From Cytophagales bacterium (GTDB lineage: Bacteria > Bacteroidota > Bacteroidia > Cytophagales > UBA9547), in the NCBI GenBank assembly GCA_013297755.1, contig JAAFIH010000016.1, forward strand, positions 37,469 to 101,468: a stretch of DNA of 64,000 nt, written 5' to 3'. This document shows positions 8,392 through 17,348 of the stretch, piece after piece. Positions within the stretch are counted from its first letter, which is position 1; each line of letters begins with the position of its first letter. Made by a program: the position numbers and the translations under genes. A model generated the notes under the pieces. The model was not told where the DNA came from and ran no database searches. It saw nothing but the letters and a program-made list of their open reading frames with translations.

Positions 8392-8399
8392 CAAAAGTA
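8392..8399 (-). promoter_or_regulatory. Promoter -7 element of rplU-rpmA
   Basis: The minus strand reads TACTTTTG, matching TAnnTTTG, 20 bases before the chosen rplU start. The expected -33 TTTG at 19 bases spacing is absent (AT-only sequence there). Confidence 0.5.
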
Positions 8400-8438
8400 A
8401 ACATATTTTTATATATTTAAAAATATATTTAAAAAAAA

Positions 8439-9851
8439 TTAAGATATTTTTCTATTGACATCAAATTTTTCTAAATATTCGGCCACTCTTTTGGCAAATG
8501 AGCCACCCAAAGCCCCATCTATTATACGATGGTCGTACGAATGTGATATCATTAATATATGCCTTATTCCTATACTTTCGCCCAAATCTGTATCTACTAC
8601 ATAAGGTTTTTTTAATATTGCTCCCATAGCCATAATACCTACCTGAGGTTGTACAAGTATGGGTGTGCCCATTACATTTCCAAATCCACCTATATTAGAT
8701 ATTGTATAGGTACCATCTTGTAAATCATCGGCCGAAAGTTTTCCTACTTTTGTTTTTCTTATCAAATCATTATAAGCCTTTGTAAGCCCTGAAATATTGT
8801 ATCTATCTGCATGTTTTAGCACTGGCACTATCAAATTGCCATCGTTGAGGGCCACAGCTATTCCTATATTTATGTCTTTTTTCACAATGATGTTTTCTCC
8901 ATCTACAGAGGCATTGAGTAATGGGTAATCTTTGAGAGCCTTGGCTATGGCCTCAATAAAAACGGGTGTAAAGGTAATAACTTCGCCTTCGCGTTTCATA
9001 AATTCAGATTTAATTTTGCTACGCCACTGCACCATACTTGTAACATCGACTTCTACCCAAGAGGTTACAGTAGCTGATATACGTTGCGATTCCAACATTC
9101 TATTAGCTATAATCTTACGCATCCTGTCCATTTCTACAATTTCAAAAGCACCATTAAATTGAGGTGGTTTAGCTTGATGAATGGTGGTAGGTTGTGGCGT
9201 AAATACAGGCTCGAAAATGGGTTTTTGTGGTTCTGGAGTGGCTATTCTTGTTTTTTCAGATGGCTCTTCTGTTTTTTCTGATTGTAAATCATGAAAATGA
9301 TTTTCATTTTTTATATTTTTTGATTCTATATTATCATTATTATTACTTCGTTTTTGGTTGATGTAATTTAGAATATCAGTTTTTGTAACTCTATTTTCAA
9401 GCCCTGAGCCAACAATAGTTTCGAGTTCGGCAATAGAAATAGATTCTTGTTTGGCAATATTTAGCACCAAAGGGGAGTAAAACCTATTGATTGTTTCTGT
9501 TTGAACATTTTTGGCGATTGAAGTTGTTAGTTTTTCAATATCATTTTGGATTTGAGAAACAACGATTGATTCTACTTCTTGGTGTACTAGTATAGGTTTT
9601 TCAATTTTTGCATCCACATTTATTTGAGCAAGCGACATACCTATTTTTACAACATCGCCTTCTTTGAAATAAATTTTTGATAAAACCCCAGATACACTGG
9701 CGGGCACTTCAGTATCAACTTTATCGGTGGCTACTTCTACAATAGATTCATCTTTTTCTATTTTATCGCCTTCTTTTTTGAGCCATCTGATAACAGTAGC
9801 TTCAAAAATACTTTCTCCCATTTTAGGCATTACCATCTCTATAATTGACAT
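8439..9851 (-). CDS. 2-oxo acid dehydrogenase E2 (dihydrolipoamide acyltransferase)
   Basis: The E2 core enzyme of a 2-oxo acid dehydrogenase complex transfers acyl groups from lipoyl-lysine to CoA. The 470 residues hold an N-terminal lipoyl domain with the lipoyl lysine K44 in VATDKVDTE, a variable linker, a peripheral subunit-binding domain near residues 125-165, a Pro/Glu/Thr-rich linker, and the catalytic domain from about 235 with the active-site motif DHRIIDG (H441, D445). It is closest in appearance to branched-chain or mixed-substrate E2 of Bacteroidota; the substrate cannot be fixed because no E1 or E3 gene is adjacent. It is a single-gene unit. Confidence 0.92.
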   Translation of the reverse strand: MSIIEMVMPKMGESIFEATVIRWLKKEGDKIEKDESIVEVATDKVDTEVPASVSGVLSKIYFKEGDVVKIGMSLAQINVDAKIEKPILVHQEVESIVVSQIQNDIEKLTTSIAKNVQTETINRFYSPLVLNIAKQESISIAELETIVGSGLENRVTKTDILNYINQKRSNNNDNIESKNIKNENHFHDLQSEKTEEPSEKTRIATPEPQKPIFEPVFTPQPTTIHQAKPPQFNGAFEIVEMDRMRKIIANRMLESQRISATVTSWVEVDVTSMVQWRSKIKSEFMKREGEVITFTPVFIEAIAKALKDYPLLNASVDGENIIVKKDINIGIAVALNDGNLIVPVLKHADRYNISGLTKAYNDLIRKTKVGKLSADDLQDGTYTISNIGGFGNVMGTPILVQPQVGIMAMGAILKKPYVVDTDLGESIGIRHILMISHSYDHRIIDGALGGSFAKRVAEYLEKFDVNRKIS

Positions 9852-10072
9852 TGGCTGTATTTTTGAATAAGCTAGATTTTAAAACACAAAATTATACTTT
9901 AATTCAAGATTCAAAAAAAAACTATTATAATTATTTTTAAGAAAAGTTGTCTATATTTATATTATCTTTTCATTAAAGTAGAAATCGAAATTTAATTGTA
10001 GAGAAATCCTAATTGAATACTATATCTATCCCTCAAGATGTTTATAGTTTAAAATTAATTCTAAAAATATGA

Positions 10073-11473
10073 TTAAATTCCTTTAAAAATCTCAAAACTT
10101 TCCATGTAGTCTGGTACTGTTACATTCCAACCCATCGAAGAACGTATATTTTGAGCAAAAATATTCATAGTTTCTATTTCTCCGTGTACTATAAAAGTTT
10201 GTTTTGGGGCAGATTTAAAGTTTTTAAGCCATTTGAATAGTTCTTTTTTATCAGCGTGAGCCGATAGGCCGTCTAAGTGAACAATATTGCATTTTATTTC
10301 AATTTCTTCCCCAAAAATTTTGGTTGTGGGTTCTCCATCCAATATTCTGCGTCCACGAGTACCTTCAGATTGATAACCCACAAATAGCAATGTATCATTA
10401 GAATTTGGCAACCTATTATATAAGTGATGCAAAATGCGTCCACCATTACACATGCCTGAAGAGGAAATGATGATAGCATTTTTTTTGATATTATTGATTG
10501 ATATGGAATCTTGTTGGCTTCTAAAGTATCTAATATTTTGGAAATCGAAAATAGCAATGGCTTCGTCTTGCATGGTATGAAATGTTTTGTTTCGCTTGTA
10601 TATCCCAGTGGCCGAAATTCCCATAGGGCTATCAATAAAAATGGGTACATTAGGAATTATTTTTTCTTCAATTAATTGTTTGAAATAATAGATTAATGTC
10701 TGCGTTCGACCCACCGAAAAAGCAGGAATCAATAAGCAACCTTGTTTATCGAAGGCATCGTTTACAACTTCACCAAGTCGTTTTTTGGGATTATCGGCTG
10801 GATTTTCTTTGTTTCCATAGGTTGATTCTACCAATAAAATATCGGCTTGAGATATAGCACTTGGGTTTCGTAAAATAGGTTTATTGTAACGACCCAAATC
10901 GCCAGAAAAGACAATTTTTTTGGTTTGAGTATCTCCTGTTATATCAATTTCTACAATGGCAGAACCCAAAACATGACCTGCATCATGAAATTTTATTTTT
11001 ATTTCTGGCAATAAATTAACATTTTGCTTGTATCCAAATCCTTGCAATGAAGGCAGCATGTTGTTTACGTCCTCAACTGTGTACAATGCAGCTGGTTTTT
11101 CGTGCTTAGAATAACCTTTTTTGAAAGCATATTCGGCCTCTTCTTCTTGTAATTTTGCAGAATCAAGCAGCATAATTTCCATCAAATCTTTGCTGGCTTG
11201 GGTGCAGTATACTTTGCCTTTATATCCTTCTTTAAAAATGCGTGGCAAATACCCAGTATGATCTATATGGCAATGACTGACAACAACAGCATCAATTTGC
11301 TTGACATTTATAGGAAAATCTTCCCAATTTTTAAGTCTTAAATCTTTTATTCCTTGAAACAATCCACAGTCAATAAGTAACTTGTAGCTTACTTTAGCAC
11401 TTTCTATTTCTAATAAATATTTTGAACCTGTAACCGATTTTGCTCCACCCAAAAATTTTAGTCTTATATTCAA
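10073..11473 (-). CDS. Metallo-beta-lactamase/beta-CASP RNA hydrolase
   Basis: A 466-residue protein with the zinc-binding motif HCHIDH (H67, H69, D71, H72), a second His in DAGHVLGS, an Asp in FSGDLGRY, the beta-CASP insertion (SPMGISATGIY, SSSGMCNGGR) and the C-terminal RMMBL segment with AHADKKEL and FIVHGE. This is the architecture of RNA-processing CPSF73/YsgE-type exonucleases. Members degrade or process RNA in the cytoplasm; the specific target is unknown. It stands alone, with 300 bases of AT-rich DNA upstream before the Rpn gene pair on the other strand. Confidence 0.9.
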   Translation of the reverse strand: MNIRLKFLGGAKSVTGSKYLLEIESAKVSYKLLIDCGLFQGIKDLRLKNWEDFPINVKQIDAVVVSHCHIDHTGYLPRIFKEGYKGKVYCTQASKDLMEIMLLDSAKLQEEEAEYAFKKGYSKHEKPAALYTVEDVNNMLPSLQGFGYKQNVNLLPEIKIKFHDAGHVLGSAIVEIDITGDTQTKKIVFSGDLGRYNKPILRNPSAISQADILLVESTYGNKENPADNPKKRLGEVVNDAFDKQGCLLIPAFSVGRTQTLIYYFKQLIEEKIIPNVPIFIDSPMGISATGIYKRNKTFHTMQDEAIAIFDFQNIRYFRSQQDSISINNIKKNAIIISSSGMCNGGRILHHLYNRLPNSNDTLLFVGYQSEGTRGRRILDGEPTTKIFGEEIEIKCNIVHLDGLSAHADKKELFKWLKNFKSAPKQTFIVHGEIETMNIFAQNIRSSMGWNVTVPDYMESFEIFKGI

Positions 11474-11791
11474 TTTTCTATAATTTAAAATTACATTTTA
11501 ATTATACGAAATTAATTAATAAAAAATTAATTGTTTGATGTTTTTTTTTAGAATTCTAAATTTATGTGTCTATATTACATTTTTTAGATGAATTAAAATG
11601 CCTGGAGTGCCTAAACTTTTGATATAAGAATTTAGAATCTTAGATACAATTAAAGAATATTCATTTTGAAAATAAGAAATTATAGTCTTAAATATTTTAG
11701 TTAAAATTCGTTTATAGATAATTTAATTCAGTATATTTTAATATAATTTTTATTTTATATTACCTTTGTCTTATCTCAAATAAGAATTTAT
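11474..11791. other. Divergent AT-rich intergenic region
   Basis: This 318-base gap separates the beta-CASP gene from the Rpn-type pair and must hold both promoters. Only one element is convincing, TACCTTTG at 11761-11768. I see no gene or RNA in the rest. Confidence 0.4.
11761..11768 (+). promoter_or_regulatory. Promoter -7 element of the Rpn-type pair
   Basis: TACCTTTG, a full match to TAnnTTTG, 23 bases before the ATG at 11792. The same element at nearly the same distance precedes the left-edge copy and the 26104 gene. No clear -33 box. Confidence 0.5.
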
Positions 11792-12613
11792 ATGCTTGCC
11801 AATTTAGACAACGAGGTTATTTTCAAAAAAGCATTTACAAATAAAATTGTATTTAAGGCTTTTGTGCGTGATATTTTGGGGATAGATGTAGAAGTTGATA
11901 AAATAGAAACTGAGAAAAAATTTGATCCCAAAATTGGGTATATTGATTTTGAGCTTGATATTTTTGCAGAAACTACTGATAAAAGAATATGTATCGAAAT
12001 CCAAAGAGTAGAGTACGACCATCATTTTGATAGATTTTTGCATTATTTTTTGATGTTGATTGCCGAGCAACAAAAAAAAGCGAGGGAATACAATATTGAT
12101 TTGACAGTATATGTAATAGTTGTTTTGACAGCACCTTACACCATTAGCGAAAAAAATGGCAAACCTATTTTAGATGAAGTTTTGTTGCTAAACTTGAATC
12201 CTCAAACATTGCAAGGGGAAATAAGAGATTTATATGGCCATCAATTTGTGTGTCTGAACTCAAATTATAAGGACAAAAAAACACCAAAATCGATTCGTGA
12301 TTGGCTAGATTTAATCTATCAATCTATCCATAATCCTGAGAATTTTACATTGAATCTCAAAAACAAAGGCATTAAAAAAGCCATAGAATTGATAAGTTTT
12401 GAAAATCTAACGCCAACAGAAAGGGCAGAAGCCAAAAATAAAGAAGCCGCAAAAATCGTTTTGACTAAAACTGAAGAAAAAGCAAAAGAAGAAAGAAGTA
12501 TTGAGATTGCGAAAAAATTTATACAAATAGGACTTGGTAATGAGGTTGTTTCAGAAGGTACAGATTTAACATTAGAACAAATCGAAAAATTAAGACAAGA
12601 ACTCAAAAAATAA
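11792..12613 (+). CDS. Rpn-type PD-(D/E)XK nuclease, copy 1
   Basis: A 273-residue nuclease-like protein of the Rpn/PD-(D/E)XK transposase family. The core lies at about residues 50-80: Asp in FELDIF and ExQ in CIEIQRVEYDHHFDRF. After this come mixed alpha/beta sequence and a Lys/Glu-rich coiled-coil-like C terminus ending LTLEQIEKLRQELKK. Residues 1 to about 230 are almost identical to the gene 12 bases downstream, whereas the tail (KFIQIGLGNEVVSEG) is different. Related Rpn proteins are DNA endonucleases; in E. coli a short product of the same gene, made from an internal start, can inhibit the nuclease. Whether that happens here is unknown; no internal ATG follows residue ~90, only possible TTG codons. 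Confidence 0.85.
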   Translation: MLANLDNEVIFKKAFTNKIVFKAFVRDILGIDVEVDKIETEKKFDPKIGYIDFELDIFAETTDKRICIEIQRVEYDHHFDRFLHYFLMLIAEQQKKAREYNIDLTVYVIVVLTAPYTISEKNGKPILDEVLLLNLNPQTLQGEIRDLYGHQFVCLNSNYKDKKTPKSIRDWLDLIYQSIHNPENFTLNLKNKGIKKAIELISFENLTPTERAEAKNKEAAKIVLTKTEEKAKEERSIEIAKKFIQIGLGNEVVSEGTDLTLEQIEKLRQELKK

Positions 12614-12625
12614 CTAAAAAAAATT

Positions 12626-13447
12626 ATGCTTGCCAATTTAGACAACGAGGTTATTTTCAAAAAAGCATTTACAAATAAAATTGTATTTAAGGCCTTTGTG
12701 CGTGATATTTTGGGGATTGATGTGGAGGTTGATAAAATAGAAACTGAGAAAAAATTTGATCCCAAAATTGGGTATATTGATTTTGAGCTAGATATTTTTG
12801 CTGAAACAACAGATAAAAGAATATGTATCGAAATCCAAAGAGTAGAGTATGACCATCATTTTGATAGATTTTTACATTATTTTTTGATGTTGATTGCCGA
12901 GCAACAAAAAAAAGCGAGGGAATACAATATTGATTTGACAGTATATGTAATAGTTGTTTTGACTGCACCTTATACCATTAGCGAAAAAAATGGCAAACCC
13001 ATTTTAGATGAAGTTTTGTTGCTAAACTTAAATCCTCAAACATTGCAAGGCGAAATAAGAGATTTATATGGCCATCAATTTGTGTGTCTGAACTCAAATT
13101 ATAAGGACAAAAAAACACCAAAATCGATTCGTGATTGGCTAGATTTAATCTATCAATCTATCCATAATCCTGAGAATTTTACATTGAATCTCAAAAACAA
13201 AGGCATTAAAAAAGCCATAGAATTGATAAGTTTTGAAAATCTAACGCCAACAGAAAGAGCAGAAGCCAAAAATAAAGAAGCCGCAAAAATCGTTTTAACT
13301 AAAACTGAAGAAAAAGCAAAAGAAGAGAGAAGTTTTGAGATAGCGAAAAATGCAATTATAGCTCATTTATCAAATGAAATAATCACTCAAATAACAGATT
13401 TAACATTAGATCAAATCGAAAAATTAAGACAAGAACTGAAAAAATAA
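12626..13447 (+). CDS. Rpn-type PD-(D/E)XK nuclease, copy 2
   Basis: Tandem copy of the preceding gene, 273 residues, with only scattered silent or single-base differences over the first ~690 bases. The nuclease motifs (FELDIF, CIEIQR) are intact. The tail reads NAIIAHLSNEIITQIT and is shared with the left-edge copy, not with its neighbour, before the common end LTLDQIEKLRQELKK. It starts 12 bases after the stop of copy 1, so both are probably on one mRNA. The duplication appears recent. A third, decayed copy follows. Confidence 0.85.
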   Translation: MLANLDNEVIFKKAFTNKIVFKAFVRDILGIDVEVDKIETEKKFDPKIGYIDFELDIFAETTDKRICIEIQRVEYDHHFDRFLHYFLMLIAEQQKKAREYNIDLTVYVIVVLTAPYTISEKNGKPILDEVLLLNLNPQTLQGEIRDLYGHQFVCLNSNYKDKKTPKSIRDWLDLIYQSIHNPENFTLNLKNKGIKKAIELISFENLTPTERAEAKNKEAAKIVLTKTEEKAKEERSFEIAKNAIIAHLSNEIITQITDLTLDQIEKLRQELKK

Positions 13448-13459
13448 CTATACAAAATT

Positions 13460-13667
13460 ATGCTAGCCAATTTAGACAACGAGGTTATTTTCAAAAAAGC
13501 ATTTACAAATAAATATTCCTCAAAAATTAATTTGTTTGAATAAATCTAAAGAAATTATAAAAATTGAAAAAGCGAAAAATTTAGTAGTTAATGAAACTAT
13601 TGATAATACAGTAAAACATACAAATTTAACTAATGAGTAATTTAATAAAACTAGACAATAAAAAATA
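13460..13667 (+). pseudogene. Decayed third Rpn-type copy with internal deletion
   Basis: Starting 12 bases after copy 2 there is an ATG followed by the first 18 codons of the Rpn gene (MLANLDNEVIFKKAFTNK), after which the match stops abruptly. The next ~150 bases, in another frame, read IEKAKNLVVNETIDNT and TNLTNE and end in a stretch resembling a degraded LTLDQIEKLRQELKK coding sequence. I read this as the start and tail of a third copy joined by a deletion of about 600 bases. The start match is certain; the tail match is weaker. Confidence 0.6.
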
Positions 13668-13712
13668 ATTTTTTCCCAAAAAATAAAAATATCGCACTTT
13701 TATAAAAACAAA

Positions 13713-13734
13713 AAACCCACCATTAAGTGGGTTT
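13713..13734 (-). terminator. Rho-independent terminator after tRNA-Val
   Basis: Eight-base inverted repeat AAACCCAC/GTGGGTTT with a 6-base loop; the minus strand continues with TT then TTTTTGTTTTT. It lies 16 bases downstream of the tRNA. Confidence 0.85.
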
Positions 13735-13749
13735 GAATACAAATCTAAG

Positions 13750-13824
13750 TGGGAGCACACGGGTTCGAACCGCGGACCCTCTGCTTGTAAGGCAGATGCT
13801 CTGAACCAGCTGAGCTATGCTCCC
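13750..13824 (-). tRNA. tRNA-Val (anticodon TAC)
   Basis: The minus strand folds as a full cloverleaf: acceptor stem GGGAGCA/TGCTCCC, D arm with AGCTGGTTC, anticodon stem CTGCC/AAGCAG region with loop TTACAA giving anticodon TAC, and T arm with GGTTCGAACC. The anticodon reads GUA (valine). The discriminator base is A; the CCA end is not encoded. A perfect-spacing promoter lies just upstream and a terminator downstream, so it is a single-gene unit. Confidence 0.95.
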
Positions 13825-13836
13825 GATTTGGGAGTG

Positions 13837-13867
13837 CAAAGGTAAAACTAAAATTTAAACTTGCAAA
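13837..13867 (-). promoter_or_regulatory. Promoter of tRNA-Val (TTTG-N19-TACCTTTG)
   Basis: On the minus strand TTTG (13864-13867), exactly 19 bases, then TACCTTTG (13837-13844): a perfect match to the Bacteroidota -33/-7 consensus. The mature tRNA begins 13 bases after the -7 element. Confidence 0.8.
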
Positions 13868-13894
13868 CACAAATGCGATTTTTTTTATTTTTTT

Positions 13895-14641
13895 TTATGT
13901 AAGAAGTCCTCCATCAATTTGTAAGACCTGACCTGTAATGTAGCTACTCATATCAGAACCTAAAAACACACAAGCTTCTGCTACCTCATGGGGCTGTCCA
14001 CCACGCTTGAGTGGTATGCCTGCTCTCCAAGACTCTACTACTTTTTGCTCTAAAACGGCTGTCATTTCGGTTTCTATAAATCCAGGGGCTATGGCATTGC
14101 ATCTGATATTGCGTGAACCAAGTTCCAAGGCTACCGATTTTGTGAAACCAATAATCCCTGCTTTAGATGCAGCATAATTTGCCTGTCCAGCATTTCCTTT
14201 GATTCCTACTATGGATGTCATGTTGATAATTGAACCAAATTTTTGTTTCATCATAATTTTGGTTGCTGCTTTTGTAAGATTAAATACTGATTTTAGATTT
14301 ATTCTCAAAACATCATCCCATTGTTCTTCGGTCATACGCATCAATAAACCATCTTTTGTAATACCAGCATTATTTACAACAATATCCAATTTGCCAAATG
14401 TGGCATTTACTTCTGTTGCTAAGGCTTCGGCTGAGGCATAATCTGAAGCATCTGATTTGTATCCTTTTACTTTTGTACCATACTGCGATAGTTCTTGCTC
14501 TAGTGCAATTCCTTTTTCAACACTTGATAGGTATGTAAAAGCAACATCTGCACCATGTTTAGCAAAATGTACAGCTATGGATTGGCCTATACCTTTGGAT
14601 GCACCTGTAATAAGAGCAACTTTTCCTTGCAATAATTTCAT
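13895..14641 (-). CDS. fabG: 3-oxoacyl-[ACP] reductase
   Basis: FabG reduces 3-oxoacyl-ACP with NADPH in fatty-acid elongation. The 248-residue short-chain dehydrogenase has the cofactor motif TGASKGIG (residues 12-19), NNAG near 90, the catalytic Ser in MTSIVG and Tyr/Lys in YAASKAG, and the FabG-like end SYITGQVLQIDGG. Length is typical. It stands alone, without acpP or fabF, so assignment to fabG rather than another reductase rests on overall sequence. Confidence 0.9.
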   Translation of the reverse strand: MKLLQGKVALITGASKGIGQSIAVHFAKHGADVAFTYLSSVEKGIALEQELSQYGTKVKGYKSDASDYASAEALATEVNATFGKLDIVVNNAGITKDGLLMRMTEEQWDDVLRINLKSVFNLTKAATKIMMKQKFGSIINMTSIVGIKGNAGQANYAASKAGIIGFTKSVALELGSRNIRCNAIAPGFIETEMTAVLEQKVVESWRAGIPLKRGGQPHEVAEACVFLGSDMSSYITGQVLQIDGGLLT

Positions 14642-14893
14642 TTTTTTGTAAGTTATTTAATTTATTTTCAGAGCTTAATTTTAAAATTCAAAATTAGTGT
14701 AAGCTATCTATTATCCTATAAAATTTTAAAAAAACTCATTTTTTGAATTTTCAAAATCTTTATCATATCCTTAAGAACTTATTTAAACTAATTGTAAAAT
14801 AACATTATATTTATAAATCTAGTTTTTAGAACTGCGTTTATAGATTAAATAATAATTTAATTCCAGTTAAATATAAAATGAAATTATTATTGT

Positions 14894-16039
14894 CTAGGCT
14901 ATCACTTTTATTGTATTTTTAACGGTTTTTATTTTTTGCTTTAATGTATCAAAATCGTTTTCAACAATAGTAATGTGCCCCATTTTACGCGATGGTTTCG
15001 TAAATTTTTTACCATACAAATGTGGATAAACCCCCTCCATTTGTAATAATTGTTCTAAACCTTGATATTTAGCAATACCATTATATCCTTCTTCTCCTAA
15101 TAAATTGACCATAGCAGCATTTGCAGTTCTGATGGCAGTAGAGCCAAGATACAAATCTAAAATAGCTCTCCAATGCTGGGCATATTGGGATGTAAAATTT
15201 GCTTCAATGGTTGCATGACCGCTATTATGTGGTCGTGGTGCAATTTCATTTACCAAAACTTGTCCAGCCTTAGTAATAAACATCTCTACTGCCAATAAAC
15301 CAACCATGTTGAGTTTAATTATGATTTTCTTAGCTATTTCTATTGCCATTTTTTCGGTTTCTAATGATATTTTGGCAGGAGAAATTAGATAATCTACAAT
15401 ATTATATTGAGGCTCAAAAACCATCTCTACAATAGGAAAAACTGATATTTGTCCACTTGGATTACGTGCCACAATGACAGAAATTTCTTTTTCAAAAGTT
15501 ATTTTTTTTTCTAAAAGCGATGGAGCATCAAATGCTTTTTCAAAATCTTTTGTATCGTTTATGGCCATTACTCCCCTACCATCATACCCAGCTTTGCCTA
15601 GCTTTAAGTAAGAAGGCAACATATTTTGATAGTTTAATAATTCTGACTTGTGATTAATAAGTACAAATTCTGATGTAGGTATTTGGTTATCAACATAGAA
15701 CTGTTTTTGTGATCTTTTGTCTTGAATTATTCTGATTACTTCTGGCTGTGGATATACAACTACGCCTATTTCTTGCAGTGCAAAAAGTGCCTCTATGTTT
15801 ACATTTTCAATTTCTATAGTAAGTAAATCCACATTTTTTCCAAAATTGAAAACTGCATCAAAATCGGTAAGTTGGCCAATGGTAAATGTAGAAACTAAAT
15901 TTTTGCAGGGTGCTTCTGCATCAGCATCCATTACTTGTACATTCAAGTTTAGGTTTACTGCCTCTTGCAACAACATACGACCTAGCTGACCGCCTCCTAA
16001 AATACCTATTTTAAAATCTTGATAAAATTTTTTTTTCAT
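14894..16039 (-). CDS. purK: 5-(carboxyamino)imidazole ribonucleotide synthase
   Basis: PurK uses ATP and bicarbonate to carboxylate AIR to N5-CAIR in purine synthesis. The 381-residue ATP-grasp enzyme starts with IGILGGGQLGRMLLQEA, carries LKLGKAGYDGRGV in the ATP-grasp domain, and ends with VNEIAPRPHNSGHATIEA, all family signatures. Its usual partner purE is not adjacent. It is oriented divergently from folD with about 250 bases between. Confidence 0.97.
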   Translation of the reverse strand: MKKKFYQDFKIGILGGGQLGRMLLQEAVNLNLNVQVMDADAEAPCKNLVSTFTIGQLTDFDAVFNFGKNVDLLTIEIENVNIEALFALQEIGVVVYPQPEVIRIIQDKRSQKQFYVDNQIPTSEFVLINHKSELLNYQNMLPSYLKLGKAGYDGRGVMAINDTKDFEKAFDAPSLLEKKITFEKEISVIVARNPSGQISVFPIVEMVFEPQYNIVDYLISPAKISLETEKMAIEIAKKIIIKLNMVGLLAVEMFITKAGQVLVNEIAPRPHNSGHATIEANFTSQYAQHWRAILDLYLGSTAIRTANAAMVNLLGEEGYNGIAKYQGLEQLLQMEGVYPHLYGKKFTKPSRKMGHITIVENDFDTLKQKIKTVKNTIKVIA

Positions 16040-16113
16040 CTTTATTTTTAATATTTATCTGAAAATAAATGCCCTATTTTCTTTTTTAAAAGCTTATATA
16101 AATTAAAAAGATG

Positions 16114-16121
16114 CGAAAGTA
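16114..16121 (-). promoter_or_regulatory. Possible promoter -7 element of purK
   Basis: The minus strand reads TACTTTCG, seven of eight relative to TAnnTTTG and similar to the atpD element (TAATTTCG). It would give a leader of roughly 70 bases. Confidence 0.35.
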
Positions 16122-16285
16122 GCGTATTTTTTAATAAAATTATAATTTTTAACCCAAAAAAATATCAAAGAAATAATTTTAAAAATAGATTTAATTATTT
16201 TGTCTGATTATTTGATTTTTAATATAAAACATTTAGAATATTTTAAGATATTTGTAACTGTTGAATTTAACTAAATCAAATATTA

Positions 16286-17161
16286 ATGATATTATTGGAT
16301 GGGAAAAAAATTTCAGATGAAATACTTTCTGAAATAGCTAACGAAGTAAGGATTTTAAAACATGATCAAAAAAAAATACCCCATCTAGCTGCTGTACTTG
16401 TAGGAAACGATGGAGCTAGCGAAACTTATGTAGCCAGTAAAGTAAGAAATTGCGAAAAAGTAGGCTTTAAATCTACCTTAATTCGTTTAGAAGATACAAT
16501 ATCTGAAAACGAACTTTTAAAAGTAATAAATTCATTAAATGATAACACTGATATTGATGGATTTATTGTTCAGCTACCCTTACCCAAACATATCAACGAA
16601 AATAAAATAACTCAAGCAATTGCTCCCAACAAGGATGTAGATGGGTTTCACCCAACCAATGTGGGTTTGTTAGCTCTAGGTAATCCTGTATTTATATCTG
16701 CAACACCAAATGGAGTAATGGAAATATTGAGGAGATACAATATTGATACAGAAGGCAAGAATTGTGTAATTTTAGGAAGAAGTAATATTGTAGGAAGTCC
16801 AATGGCTATTTTAATGTCTAAAAATACAAACCCTGGCAATGCTACTGTAACGGTATGCCACAGCAAAACACAAAATTTAAAATCTTATACAACACAAGCT
16901 GATATATTGATAATAGCCATAGGAAAACCAGAATTTATTACTTCTGATATGGTTAAAAGTGGGGCTGTGGTTATTGATGTAGGCATACACAGAATACCTG
17001 ATTCATCGAAAAAATCGGGATTTAGGCTAGTAGGAGATGTAAAATTTGACGAAGTAGCACCCAAGGCGAGTTATATCACACCTGTACCTGGTGGTGTTGG
17101 TTTAATGACTATTTGTTCGCTTTTGCAAAATACGTTGAAGGCAGCAAAAATGAATAGTTAA
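16286..17161 (+). CDS. folD: Methylenetetrahydrofolate dehydrogenase/cyclohydrolase
   Basis: FolD interconverts 5,10-methylene-, 5,10-methenyl- and 10-formyl-tetrahydrofolate, supplying one-carbon units for purines. The 291 residues include the substrate-site Tyr and Lys ([15 protein letters not shown]), the QLPLPKH segment, DVDGFHP, the nucleotide-binding [11 protein letters not shown] and the end [11 protein letters not shown]. Length is normal. It lies divergent from purK; both feed purine synthesis, although shared control is not visible. Confidence 0.97.
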   Translation: MILLDGKKISDEILSEIANEVRILKHDQKKIPHLAAVLVGNDGASETYVASKVRNCEKVGFKSTLIRLEDTISENELLKVINSLNDNTDIDGFIVQLPLPKHINENKITQAIAPNKDVDGFHPTNVGLLALGNPVFISATPNGVMEILRRYNIDTEGKNCVILGRSNIVGSPMAILMSKNTNPGNATVTVCHSKTQNLKSYTTQADILIIAIGKPEFITSDMVKSGAVVIDVGIHRIPDSSKKSGFRLVGDVKFDEVAPKASYITPVPGGVGLMTICSLLQNTLKAAKMNS

Positions 17162-17348
17162 TGAAGAGCATCTAAATTTAAAATGATTATCAATCAAACC
17201 AAACAGACGATAAATTAGTTTTTTTTCAACTTTAATACTTACTACTAAAATTTGCGAATTTACAGTAGAATTGTATTAAAAAAATTAACTTTTAATATTG
17301 GACTAACAATTTTCAAGTTATTATAAAAATTCAAAAAAAAGCACTAAA

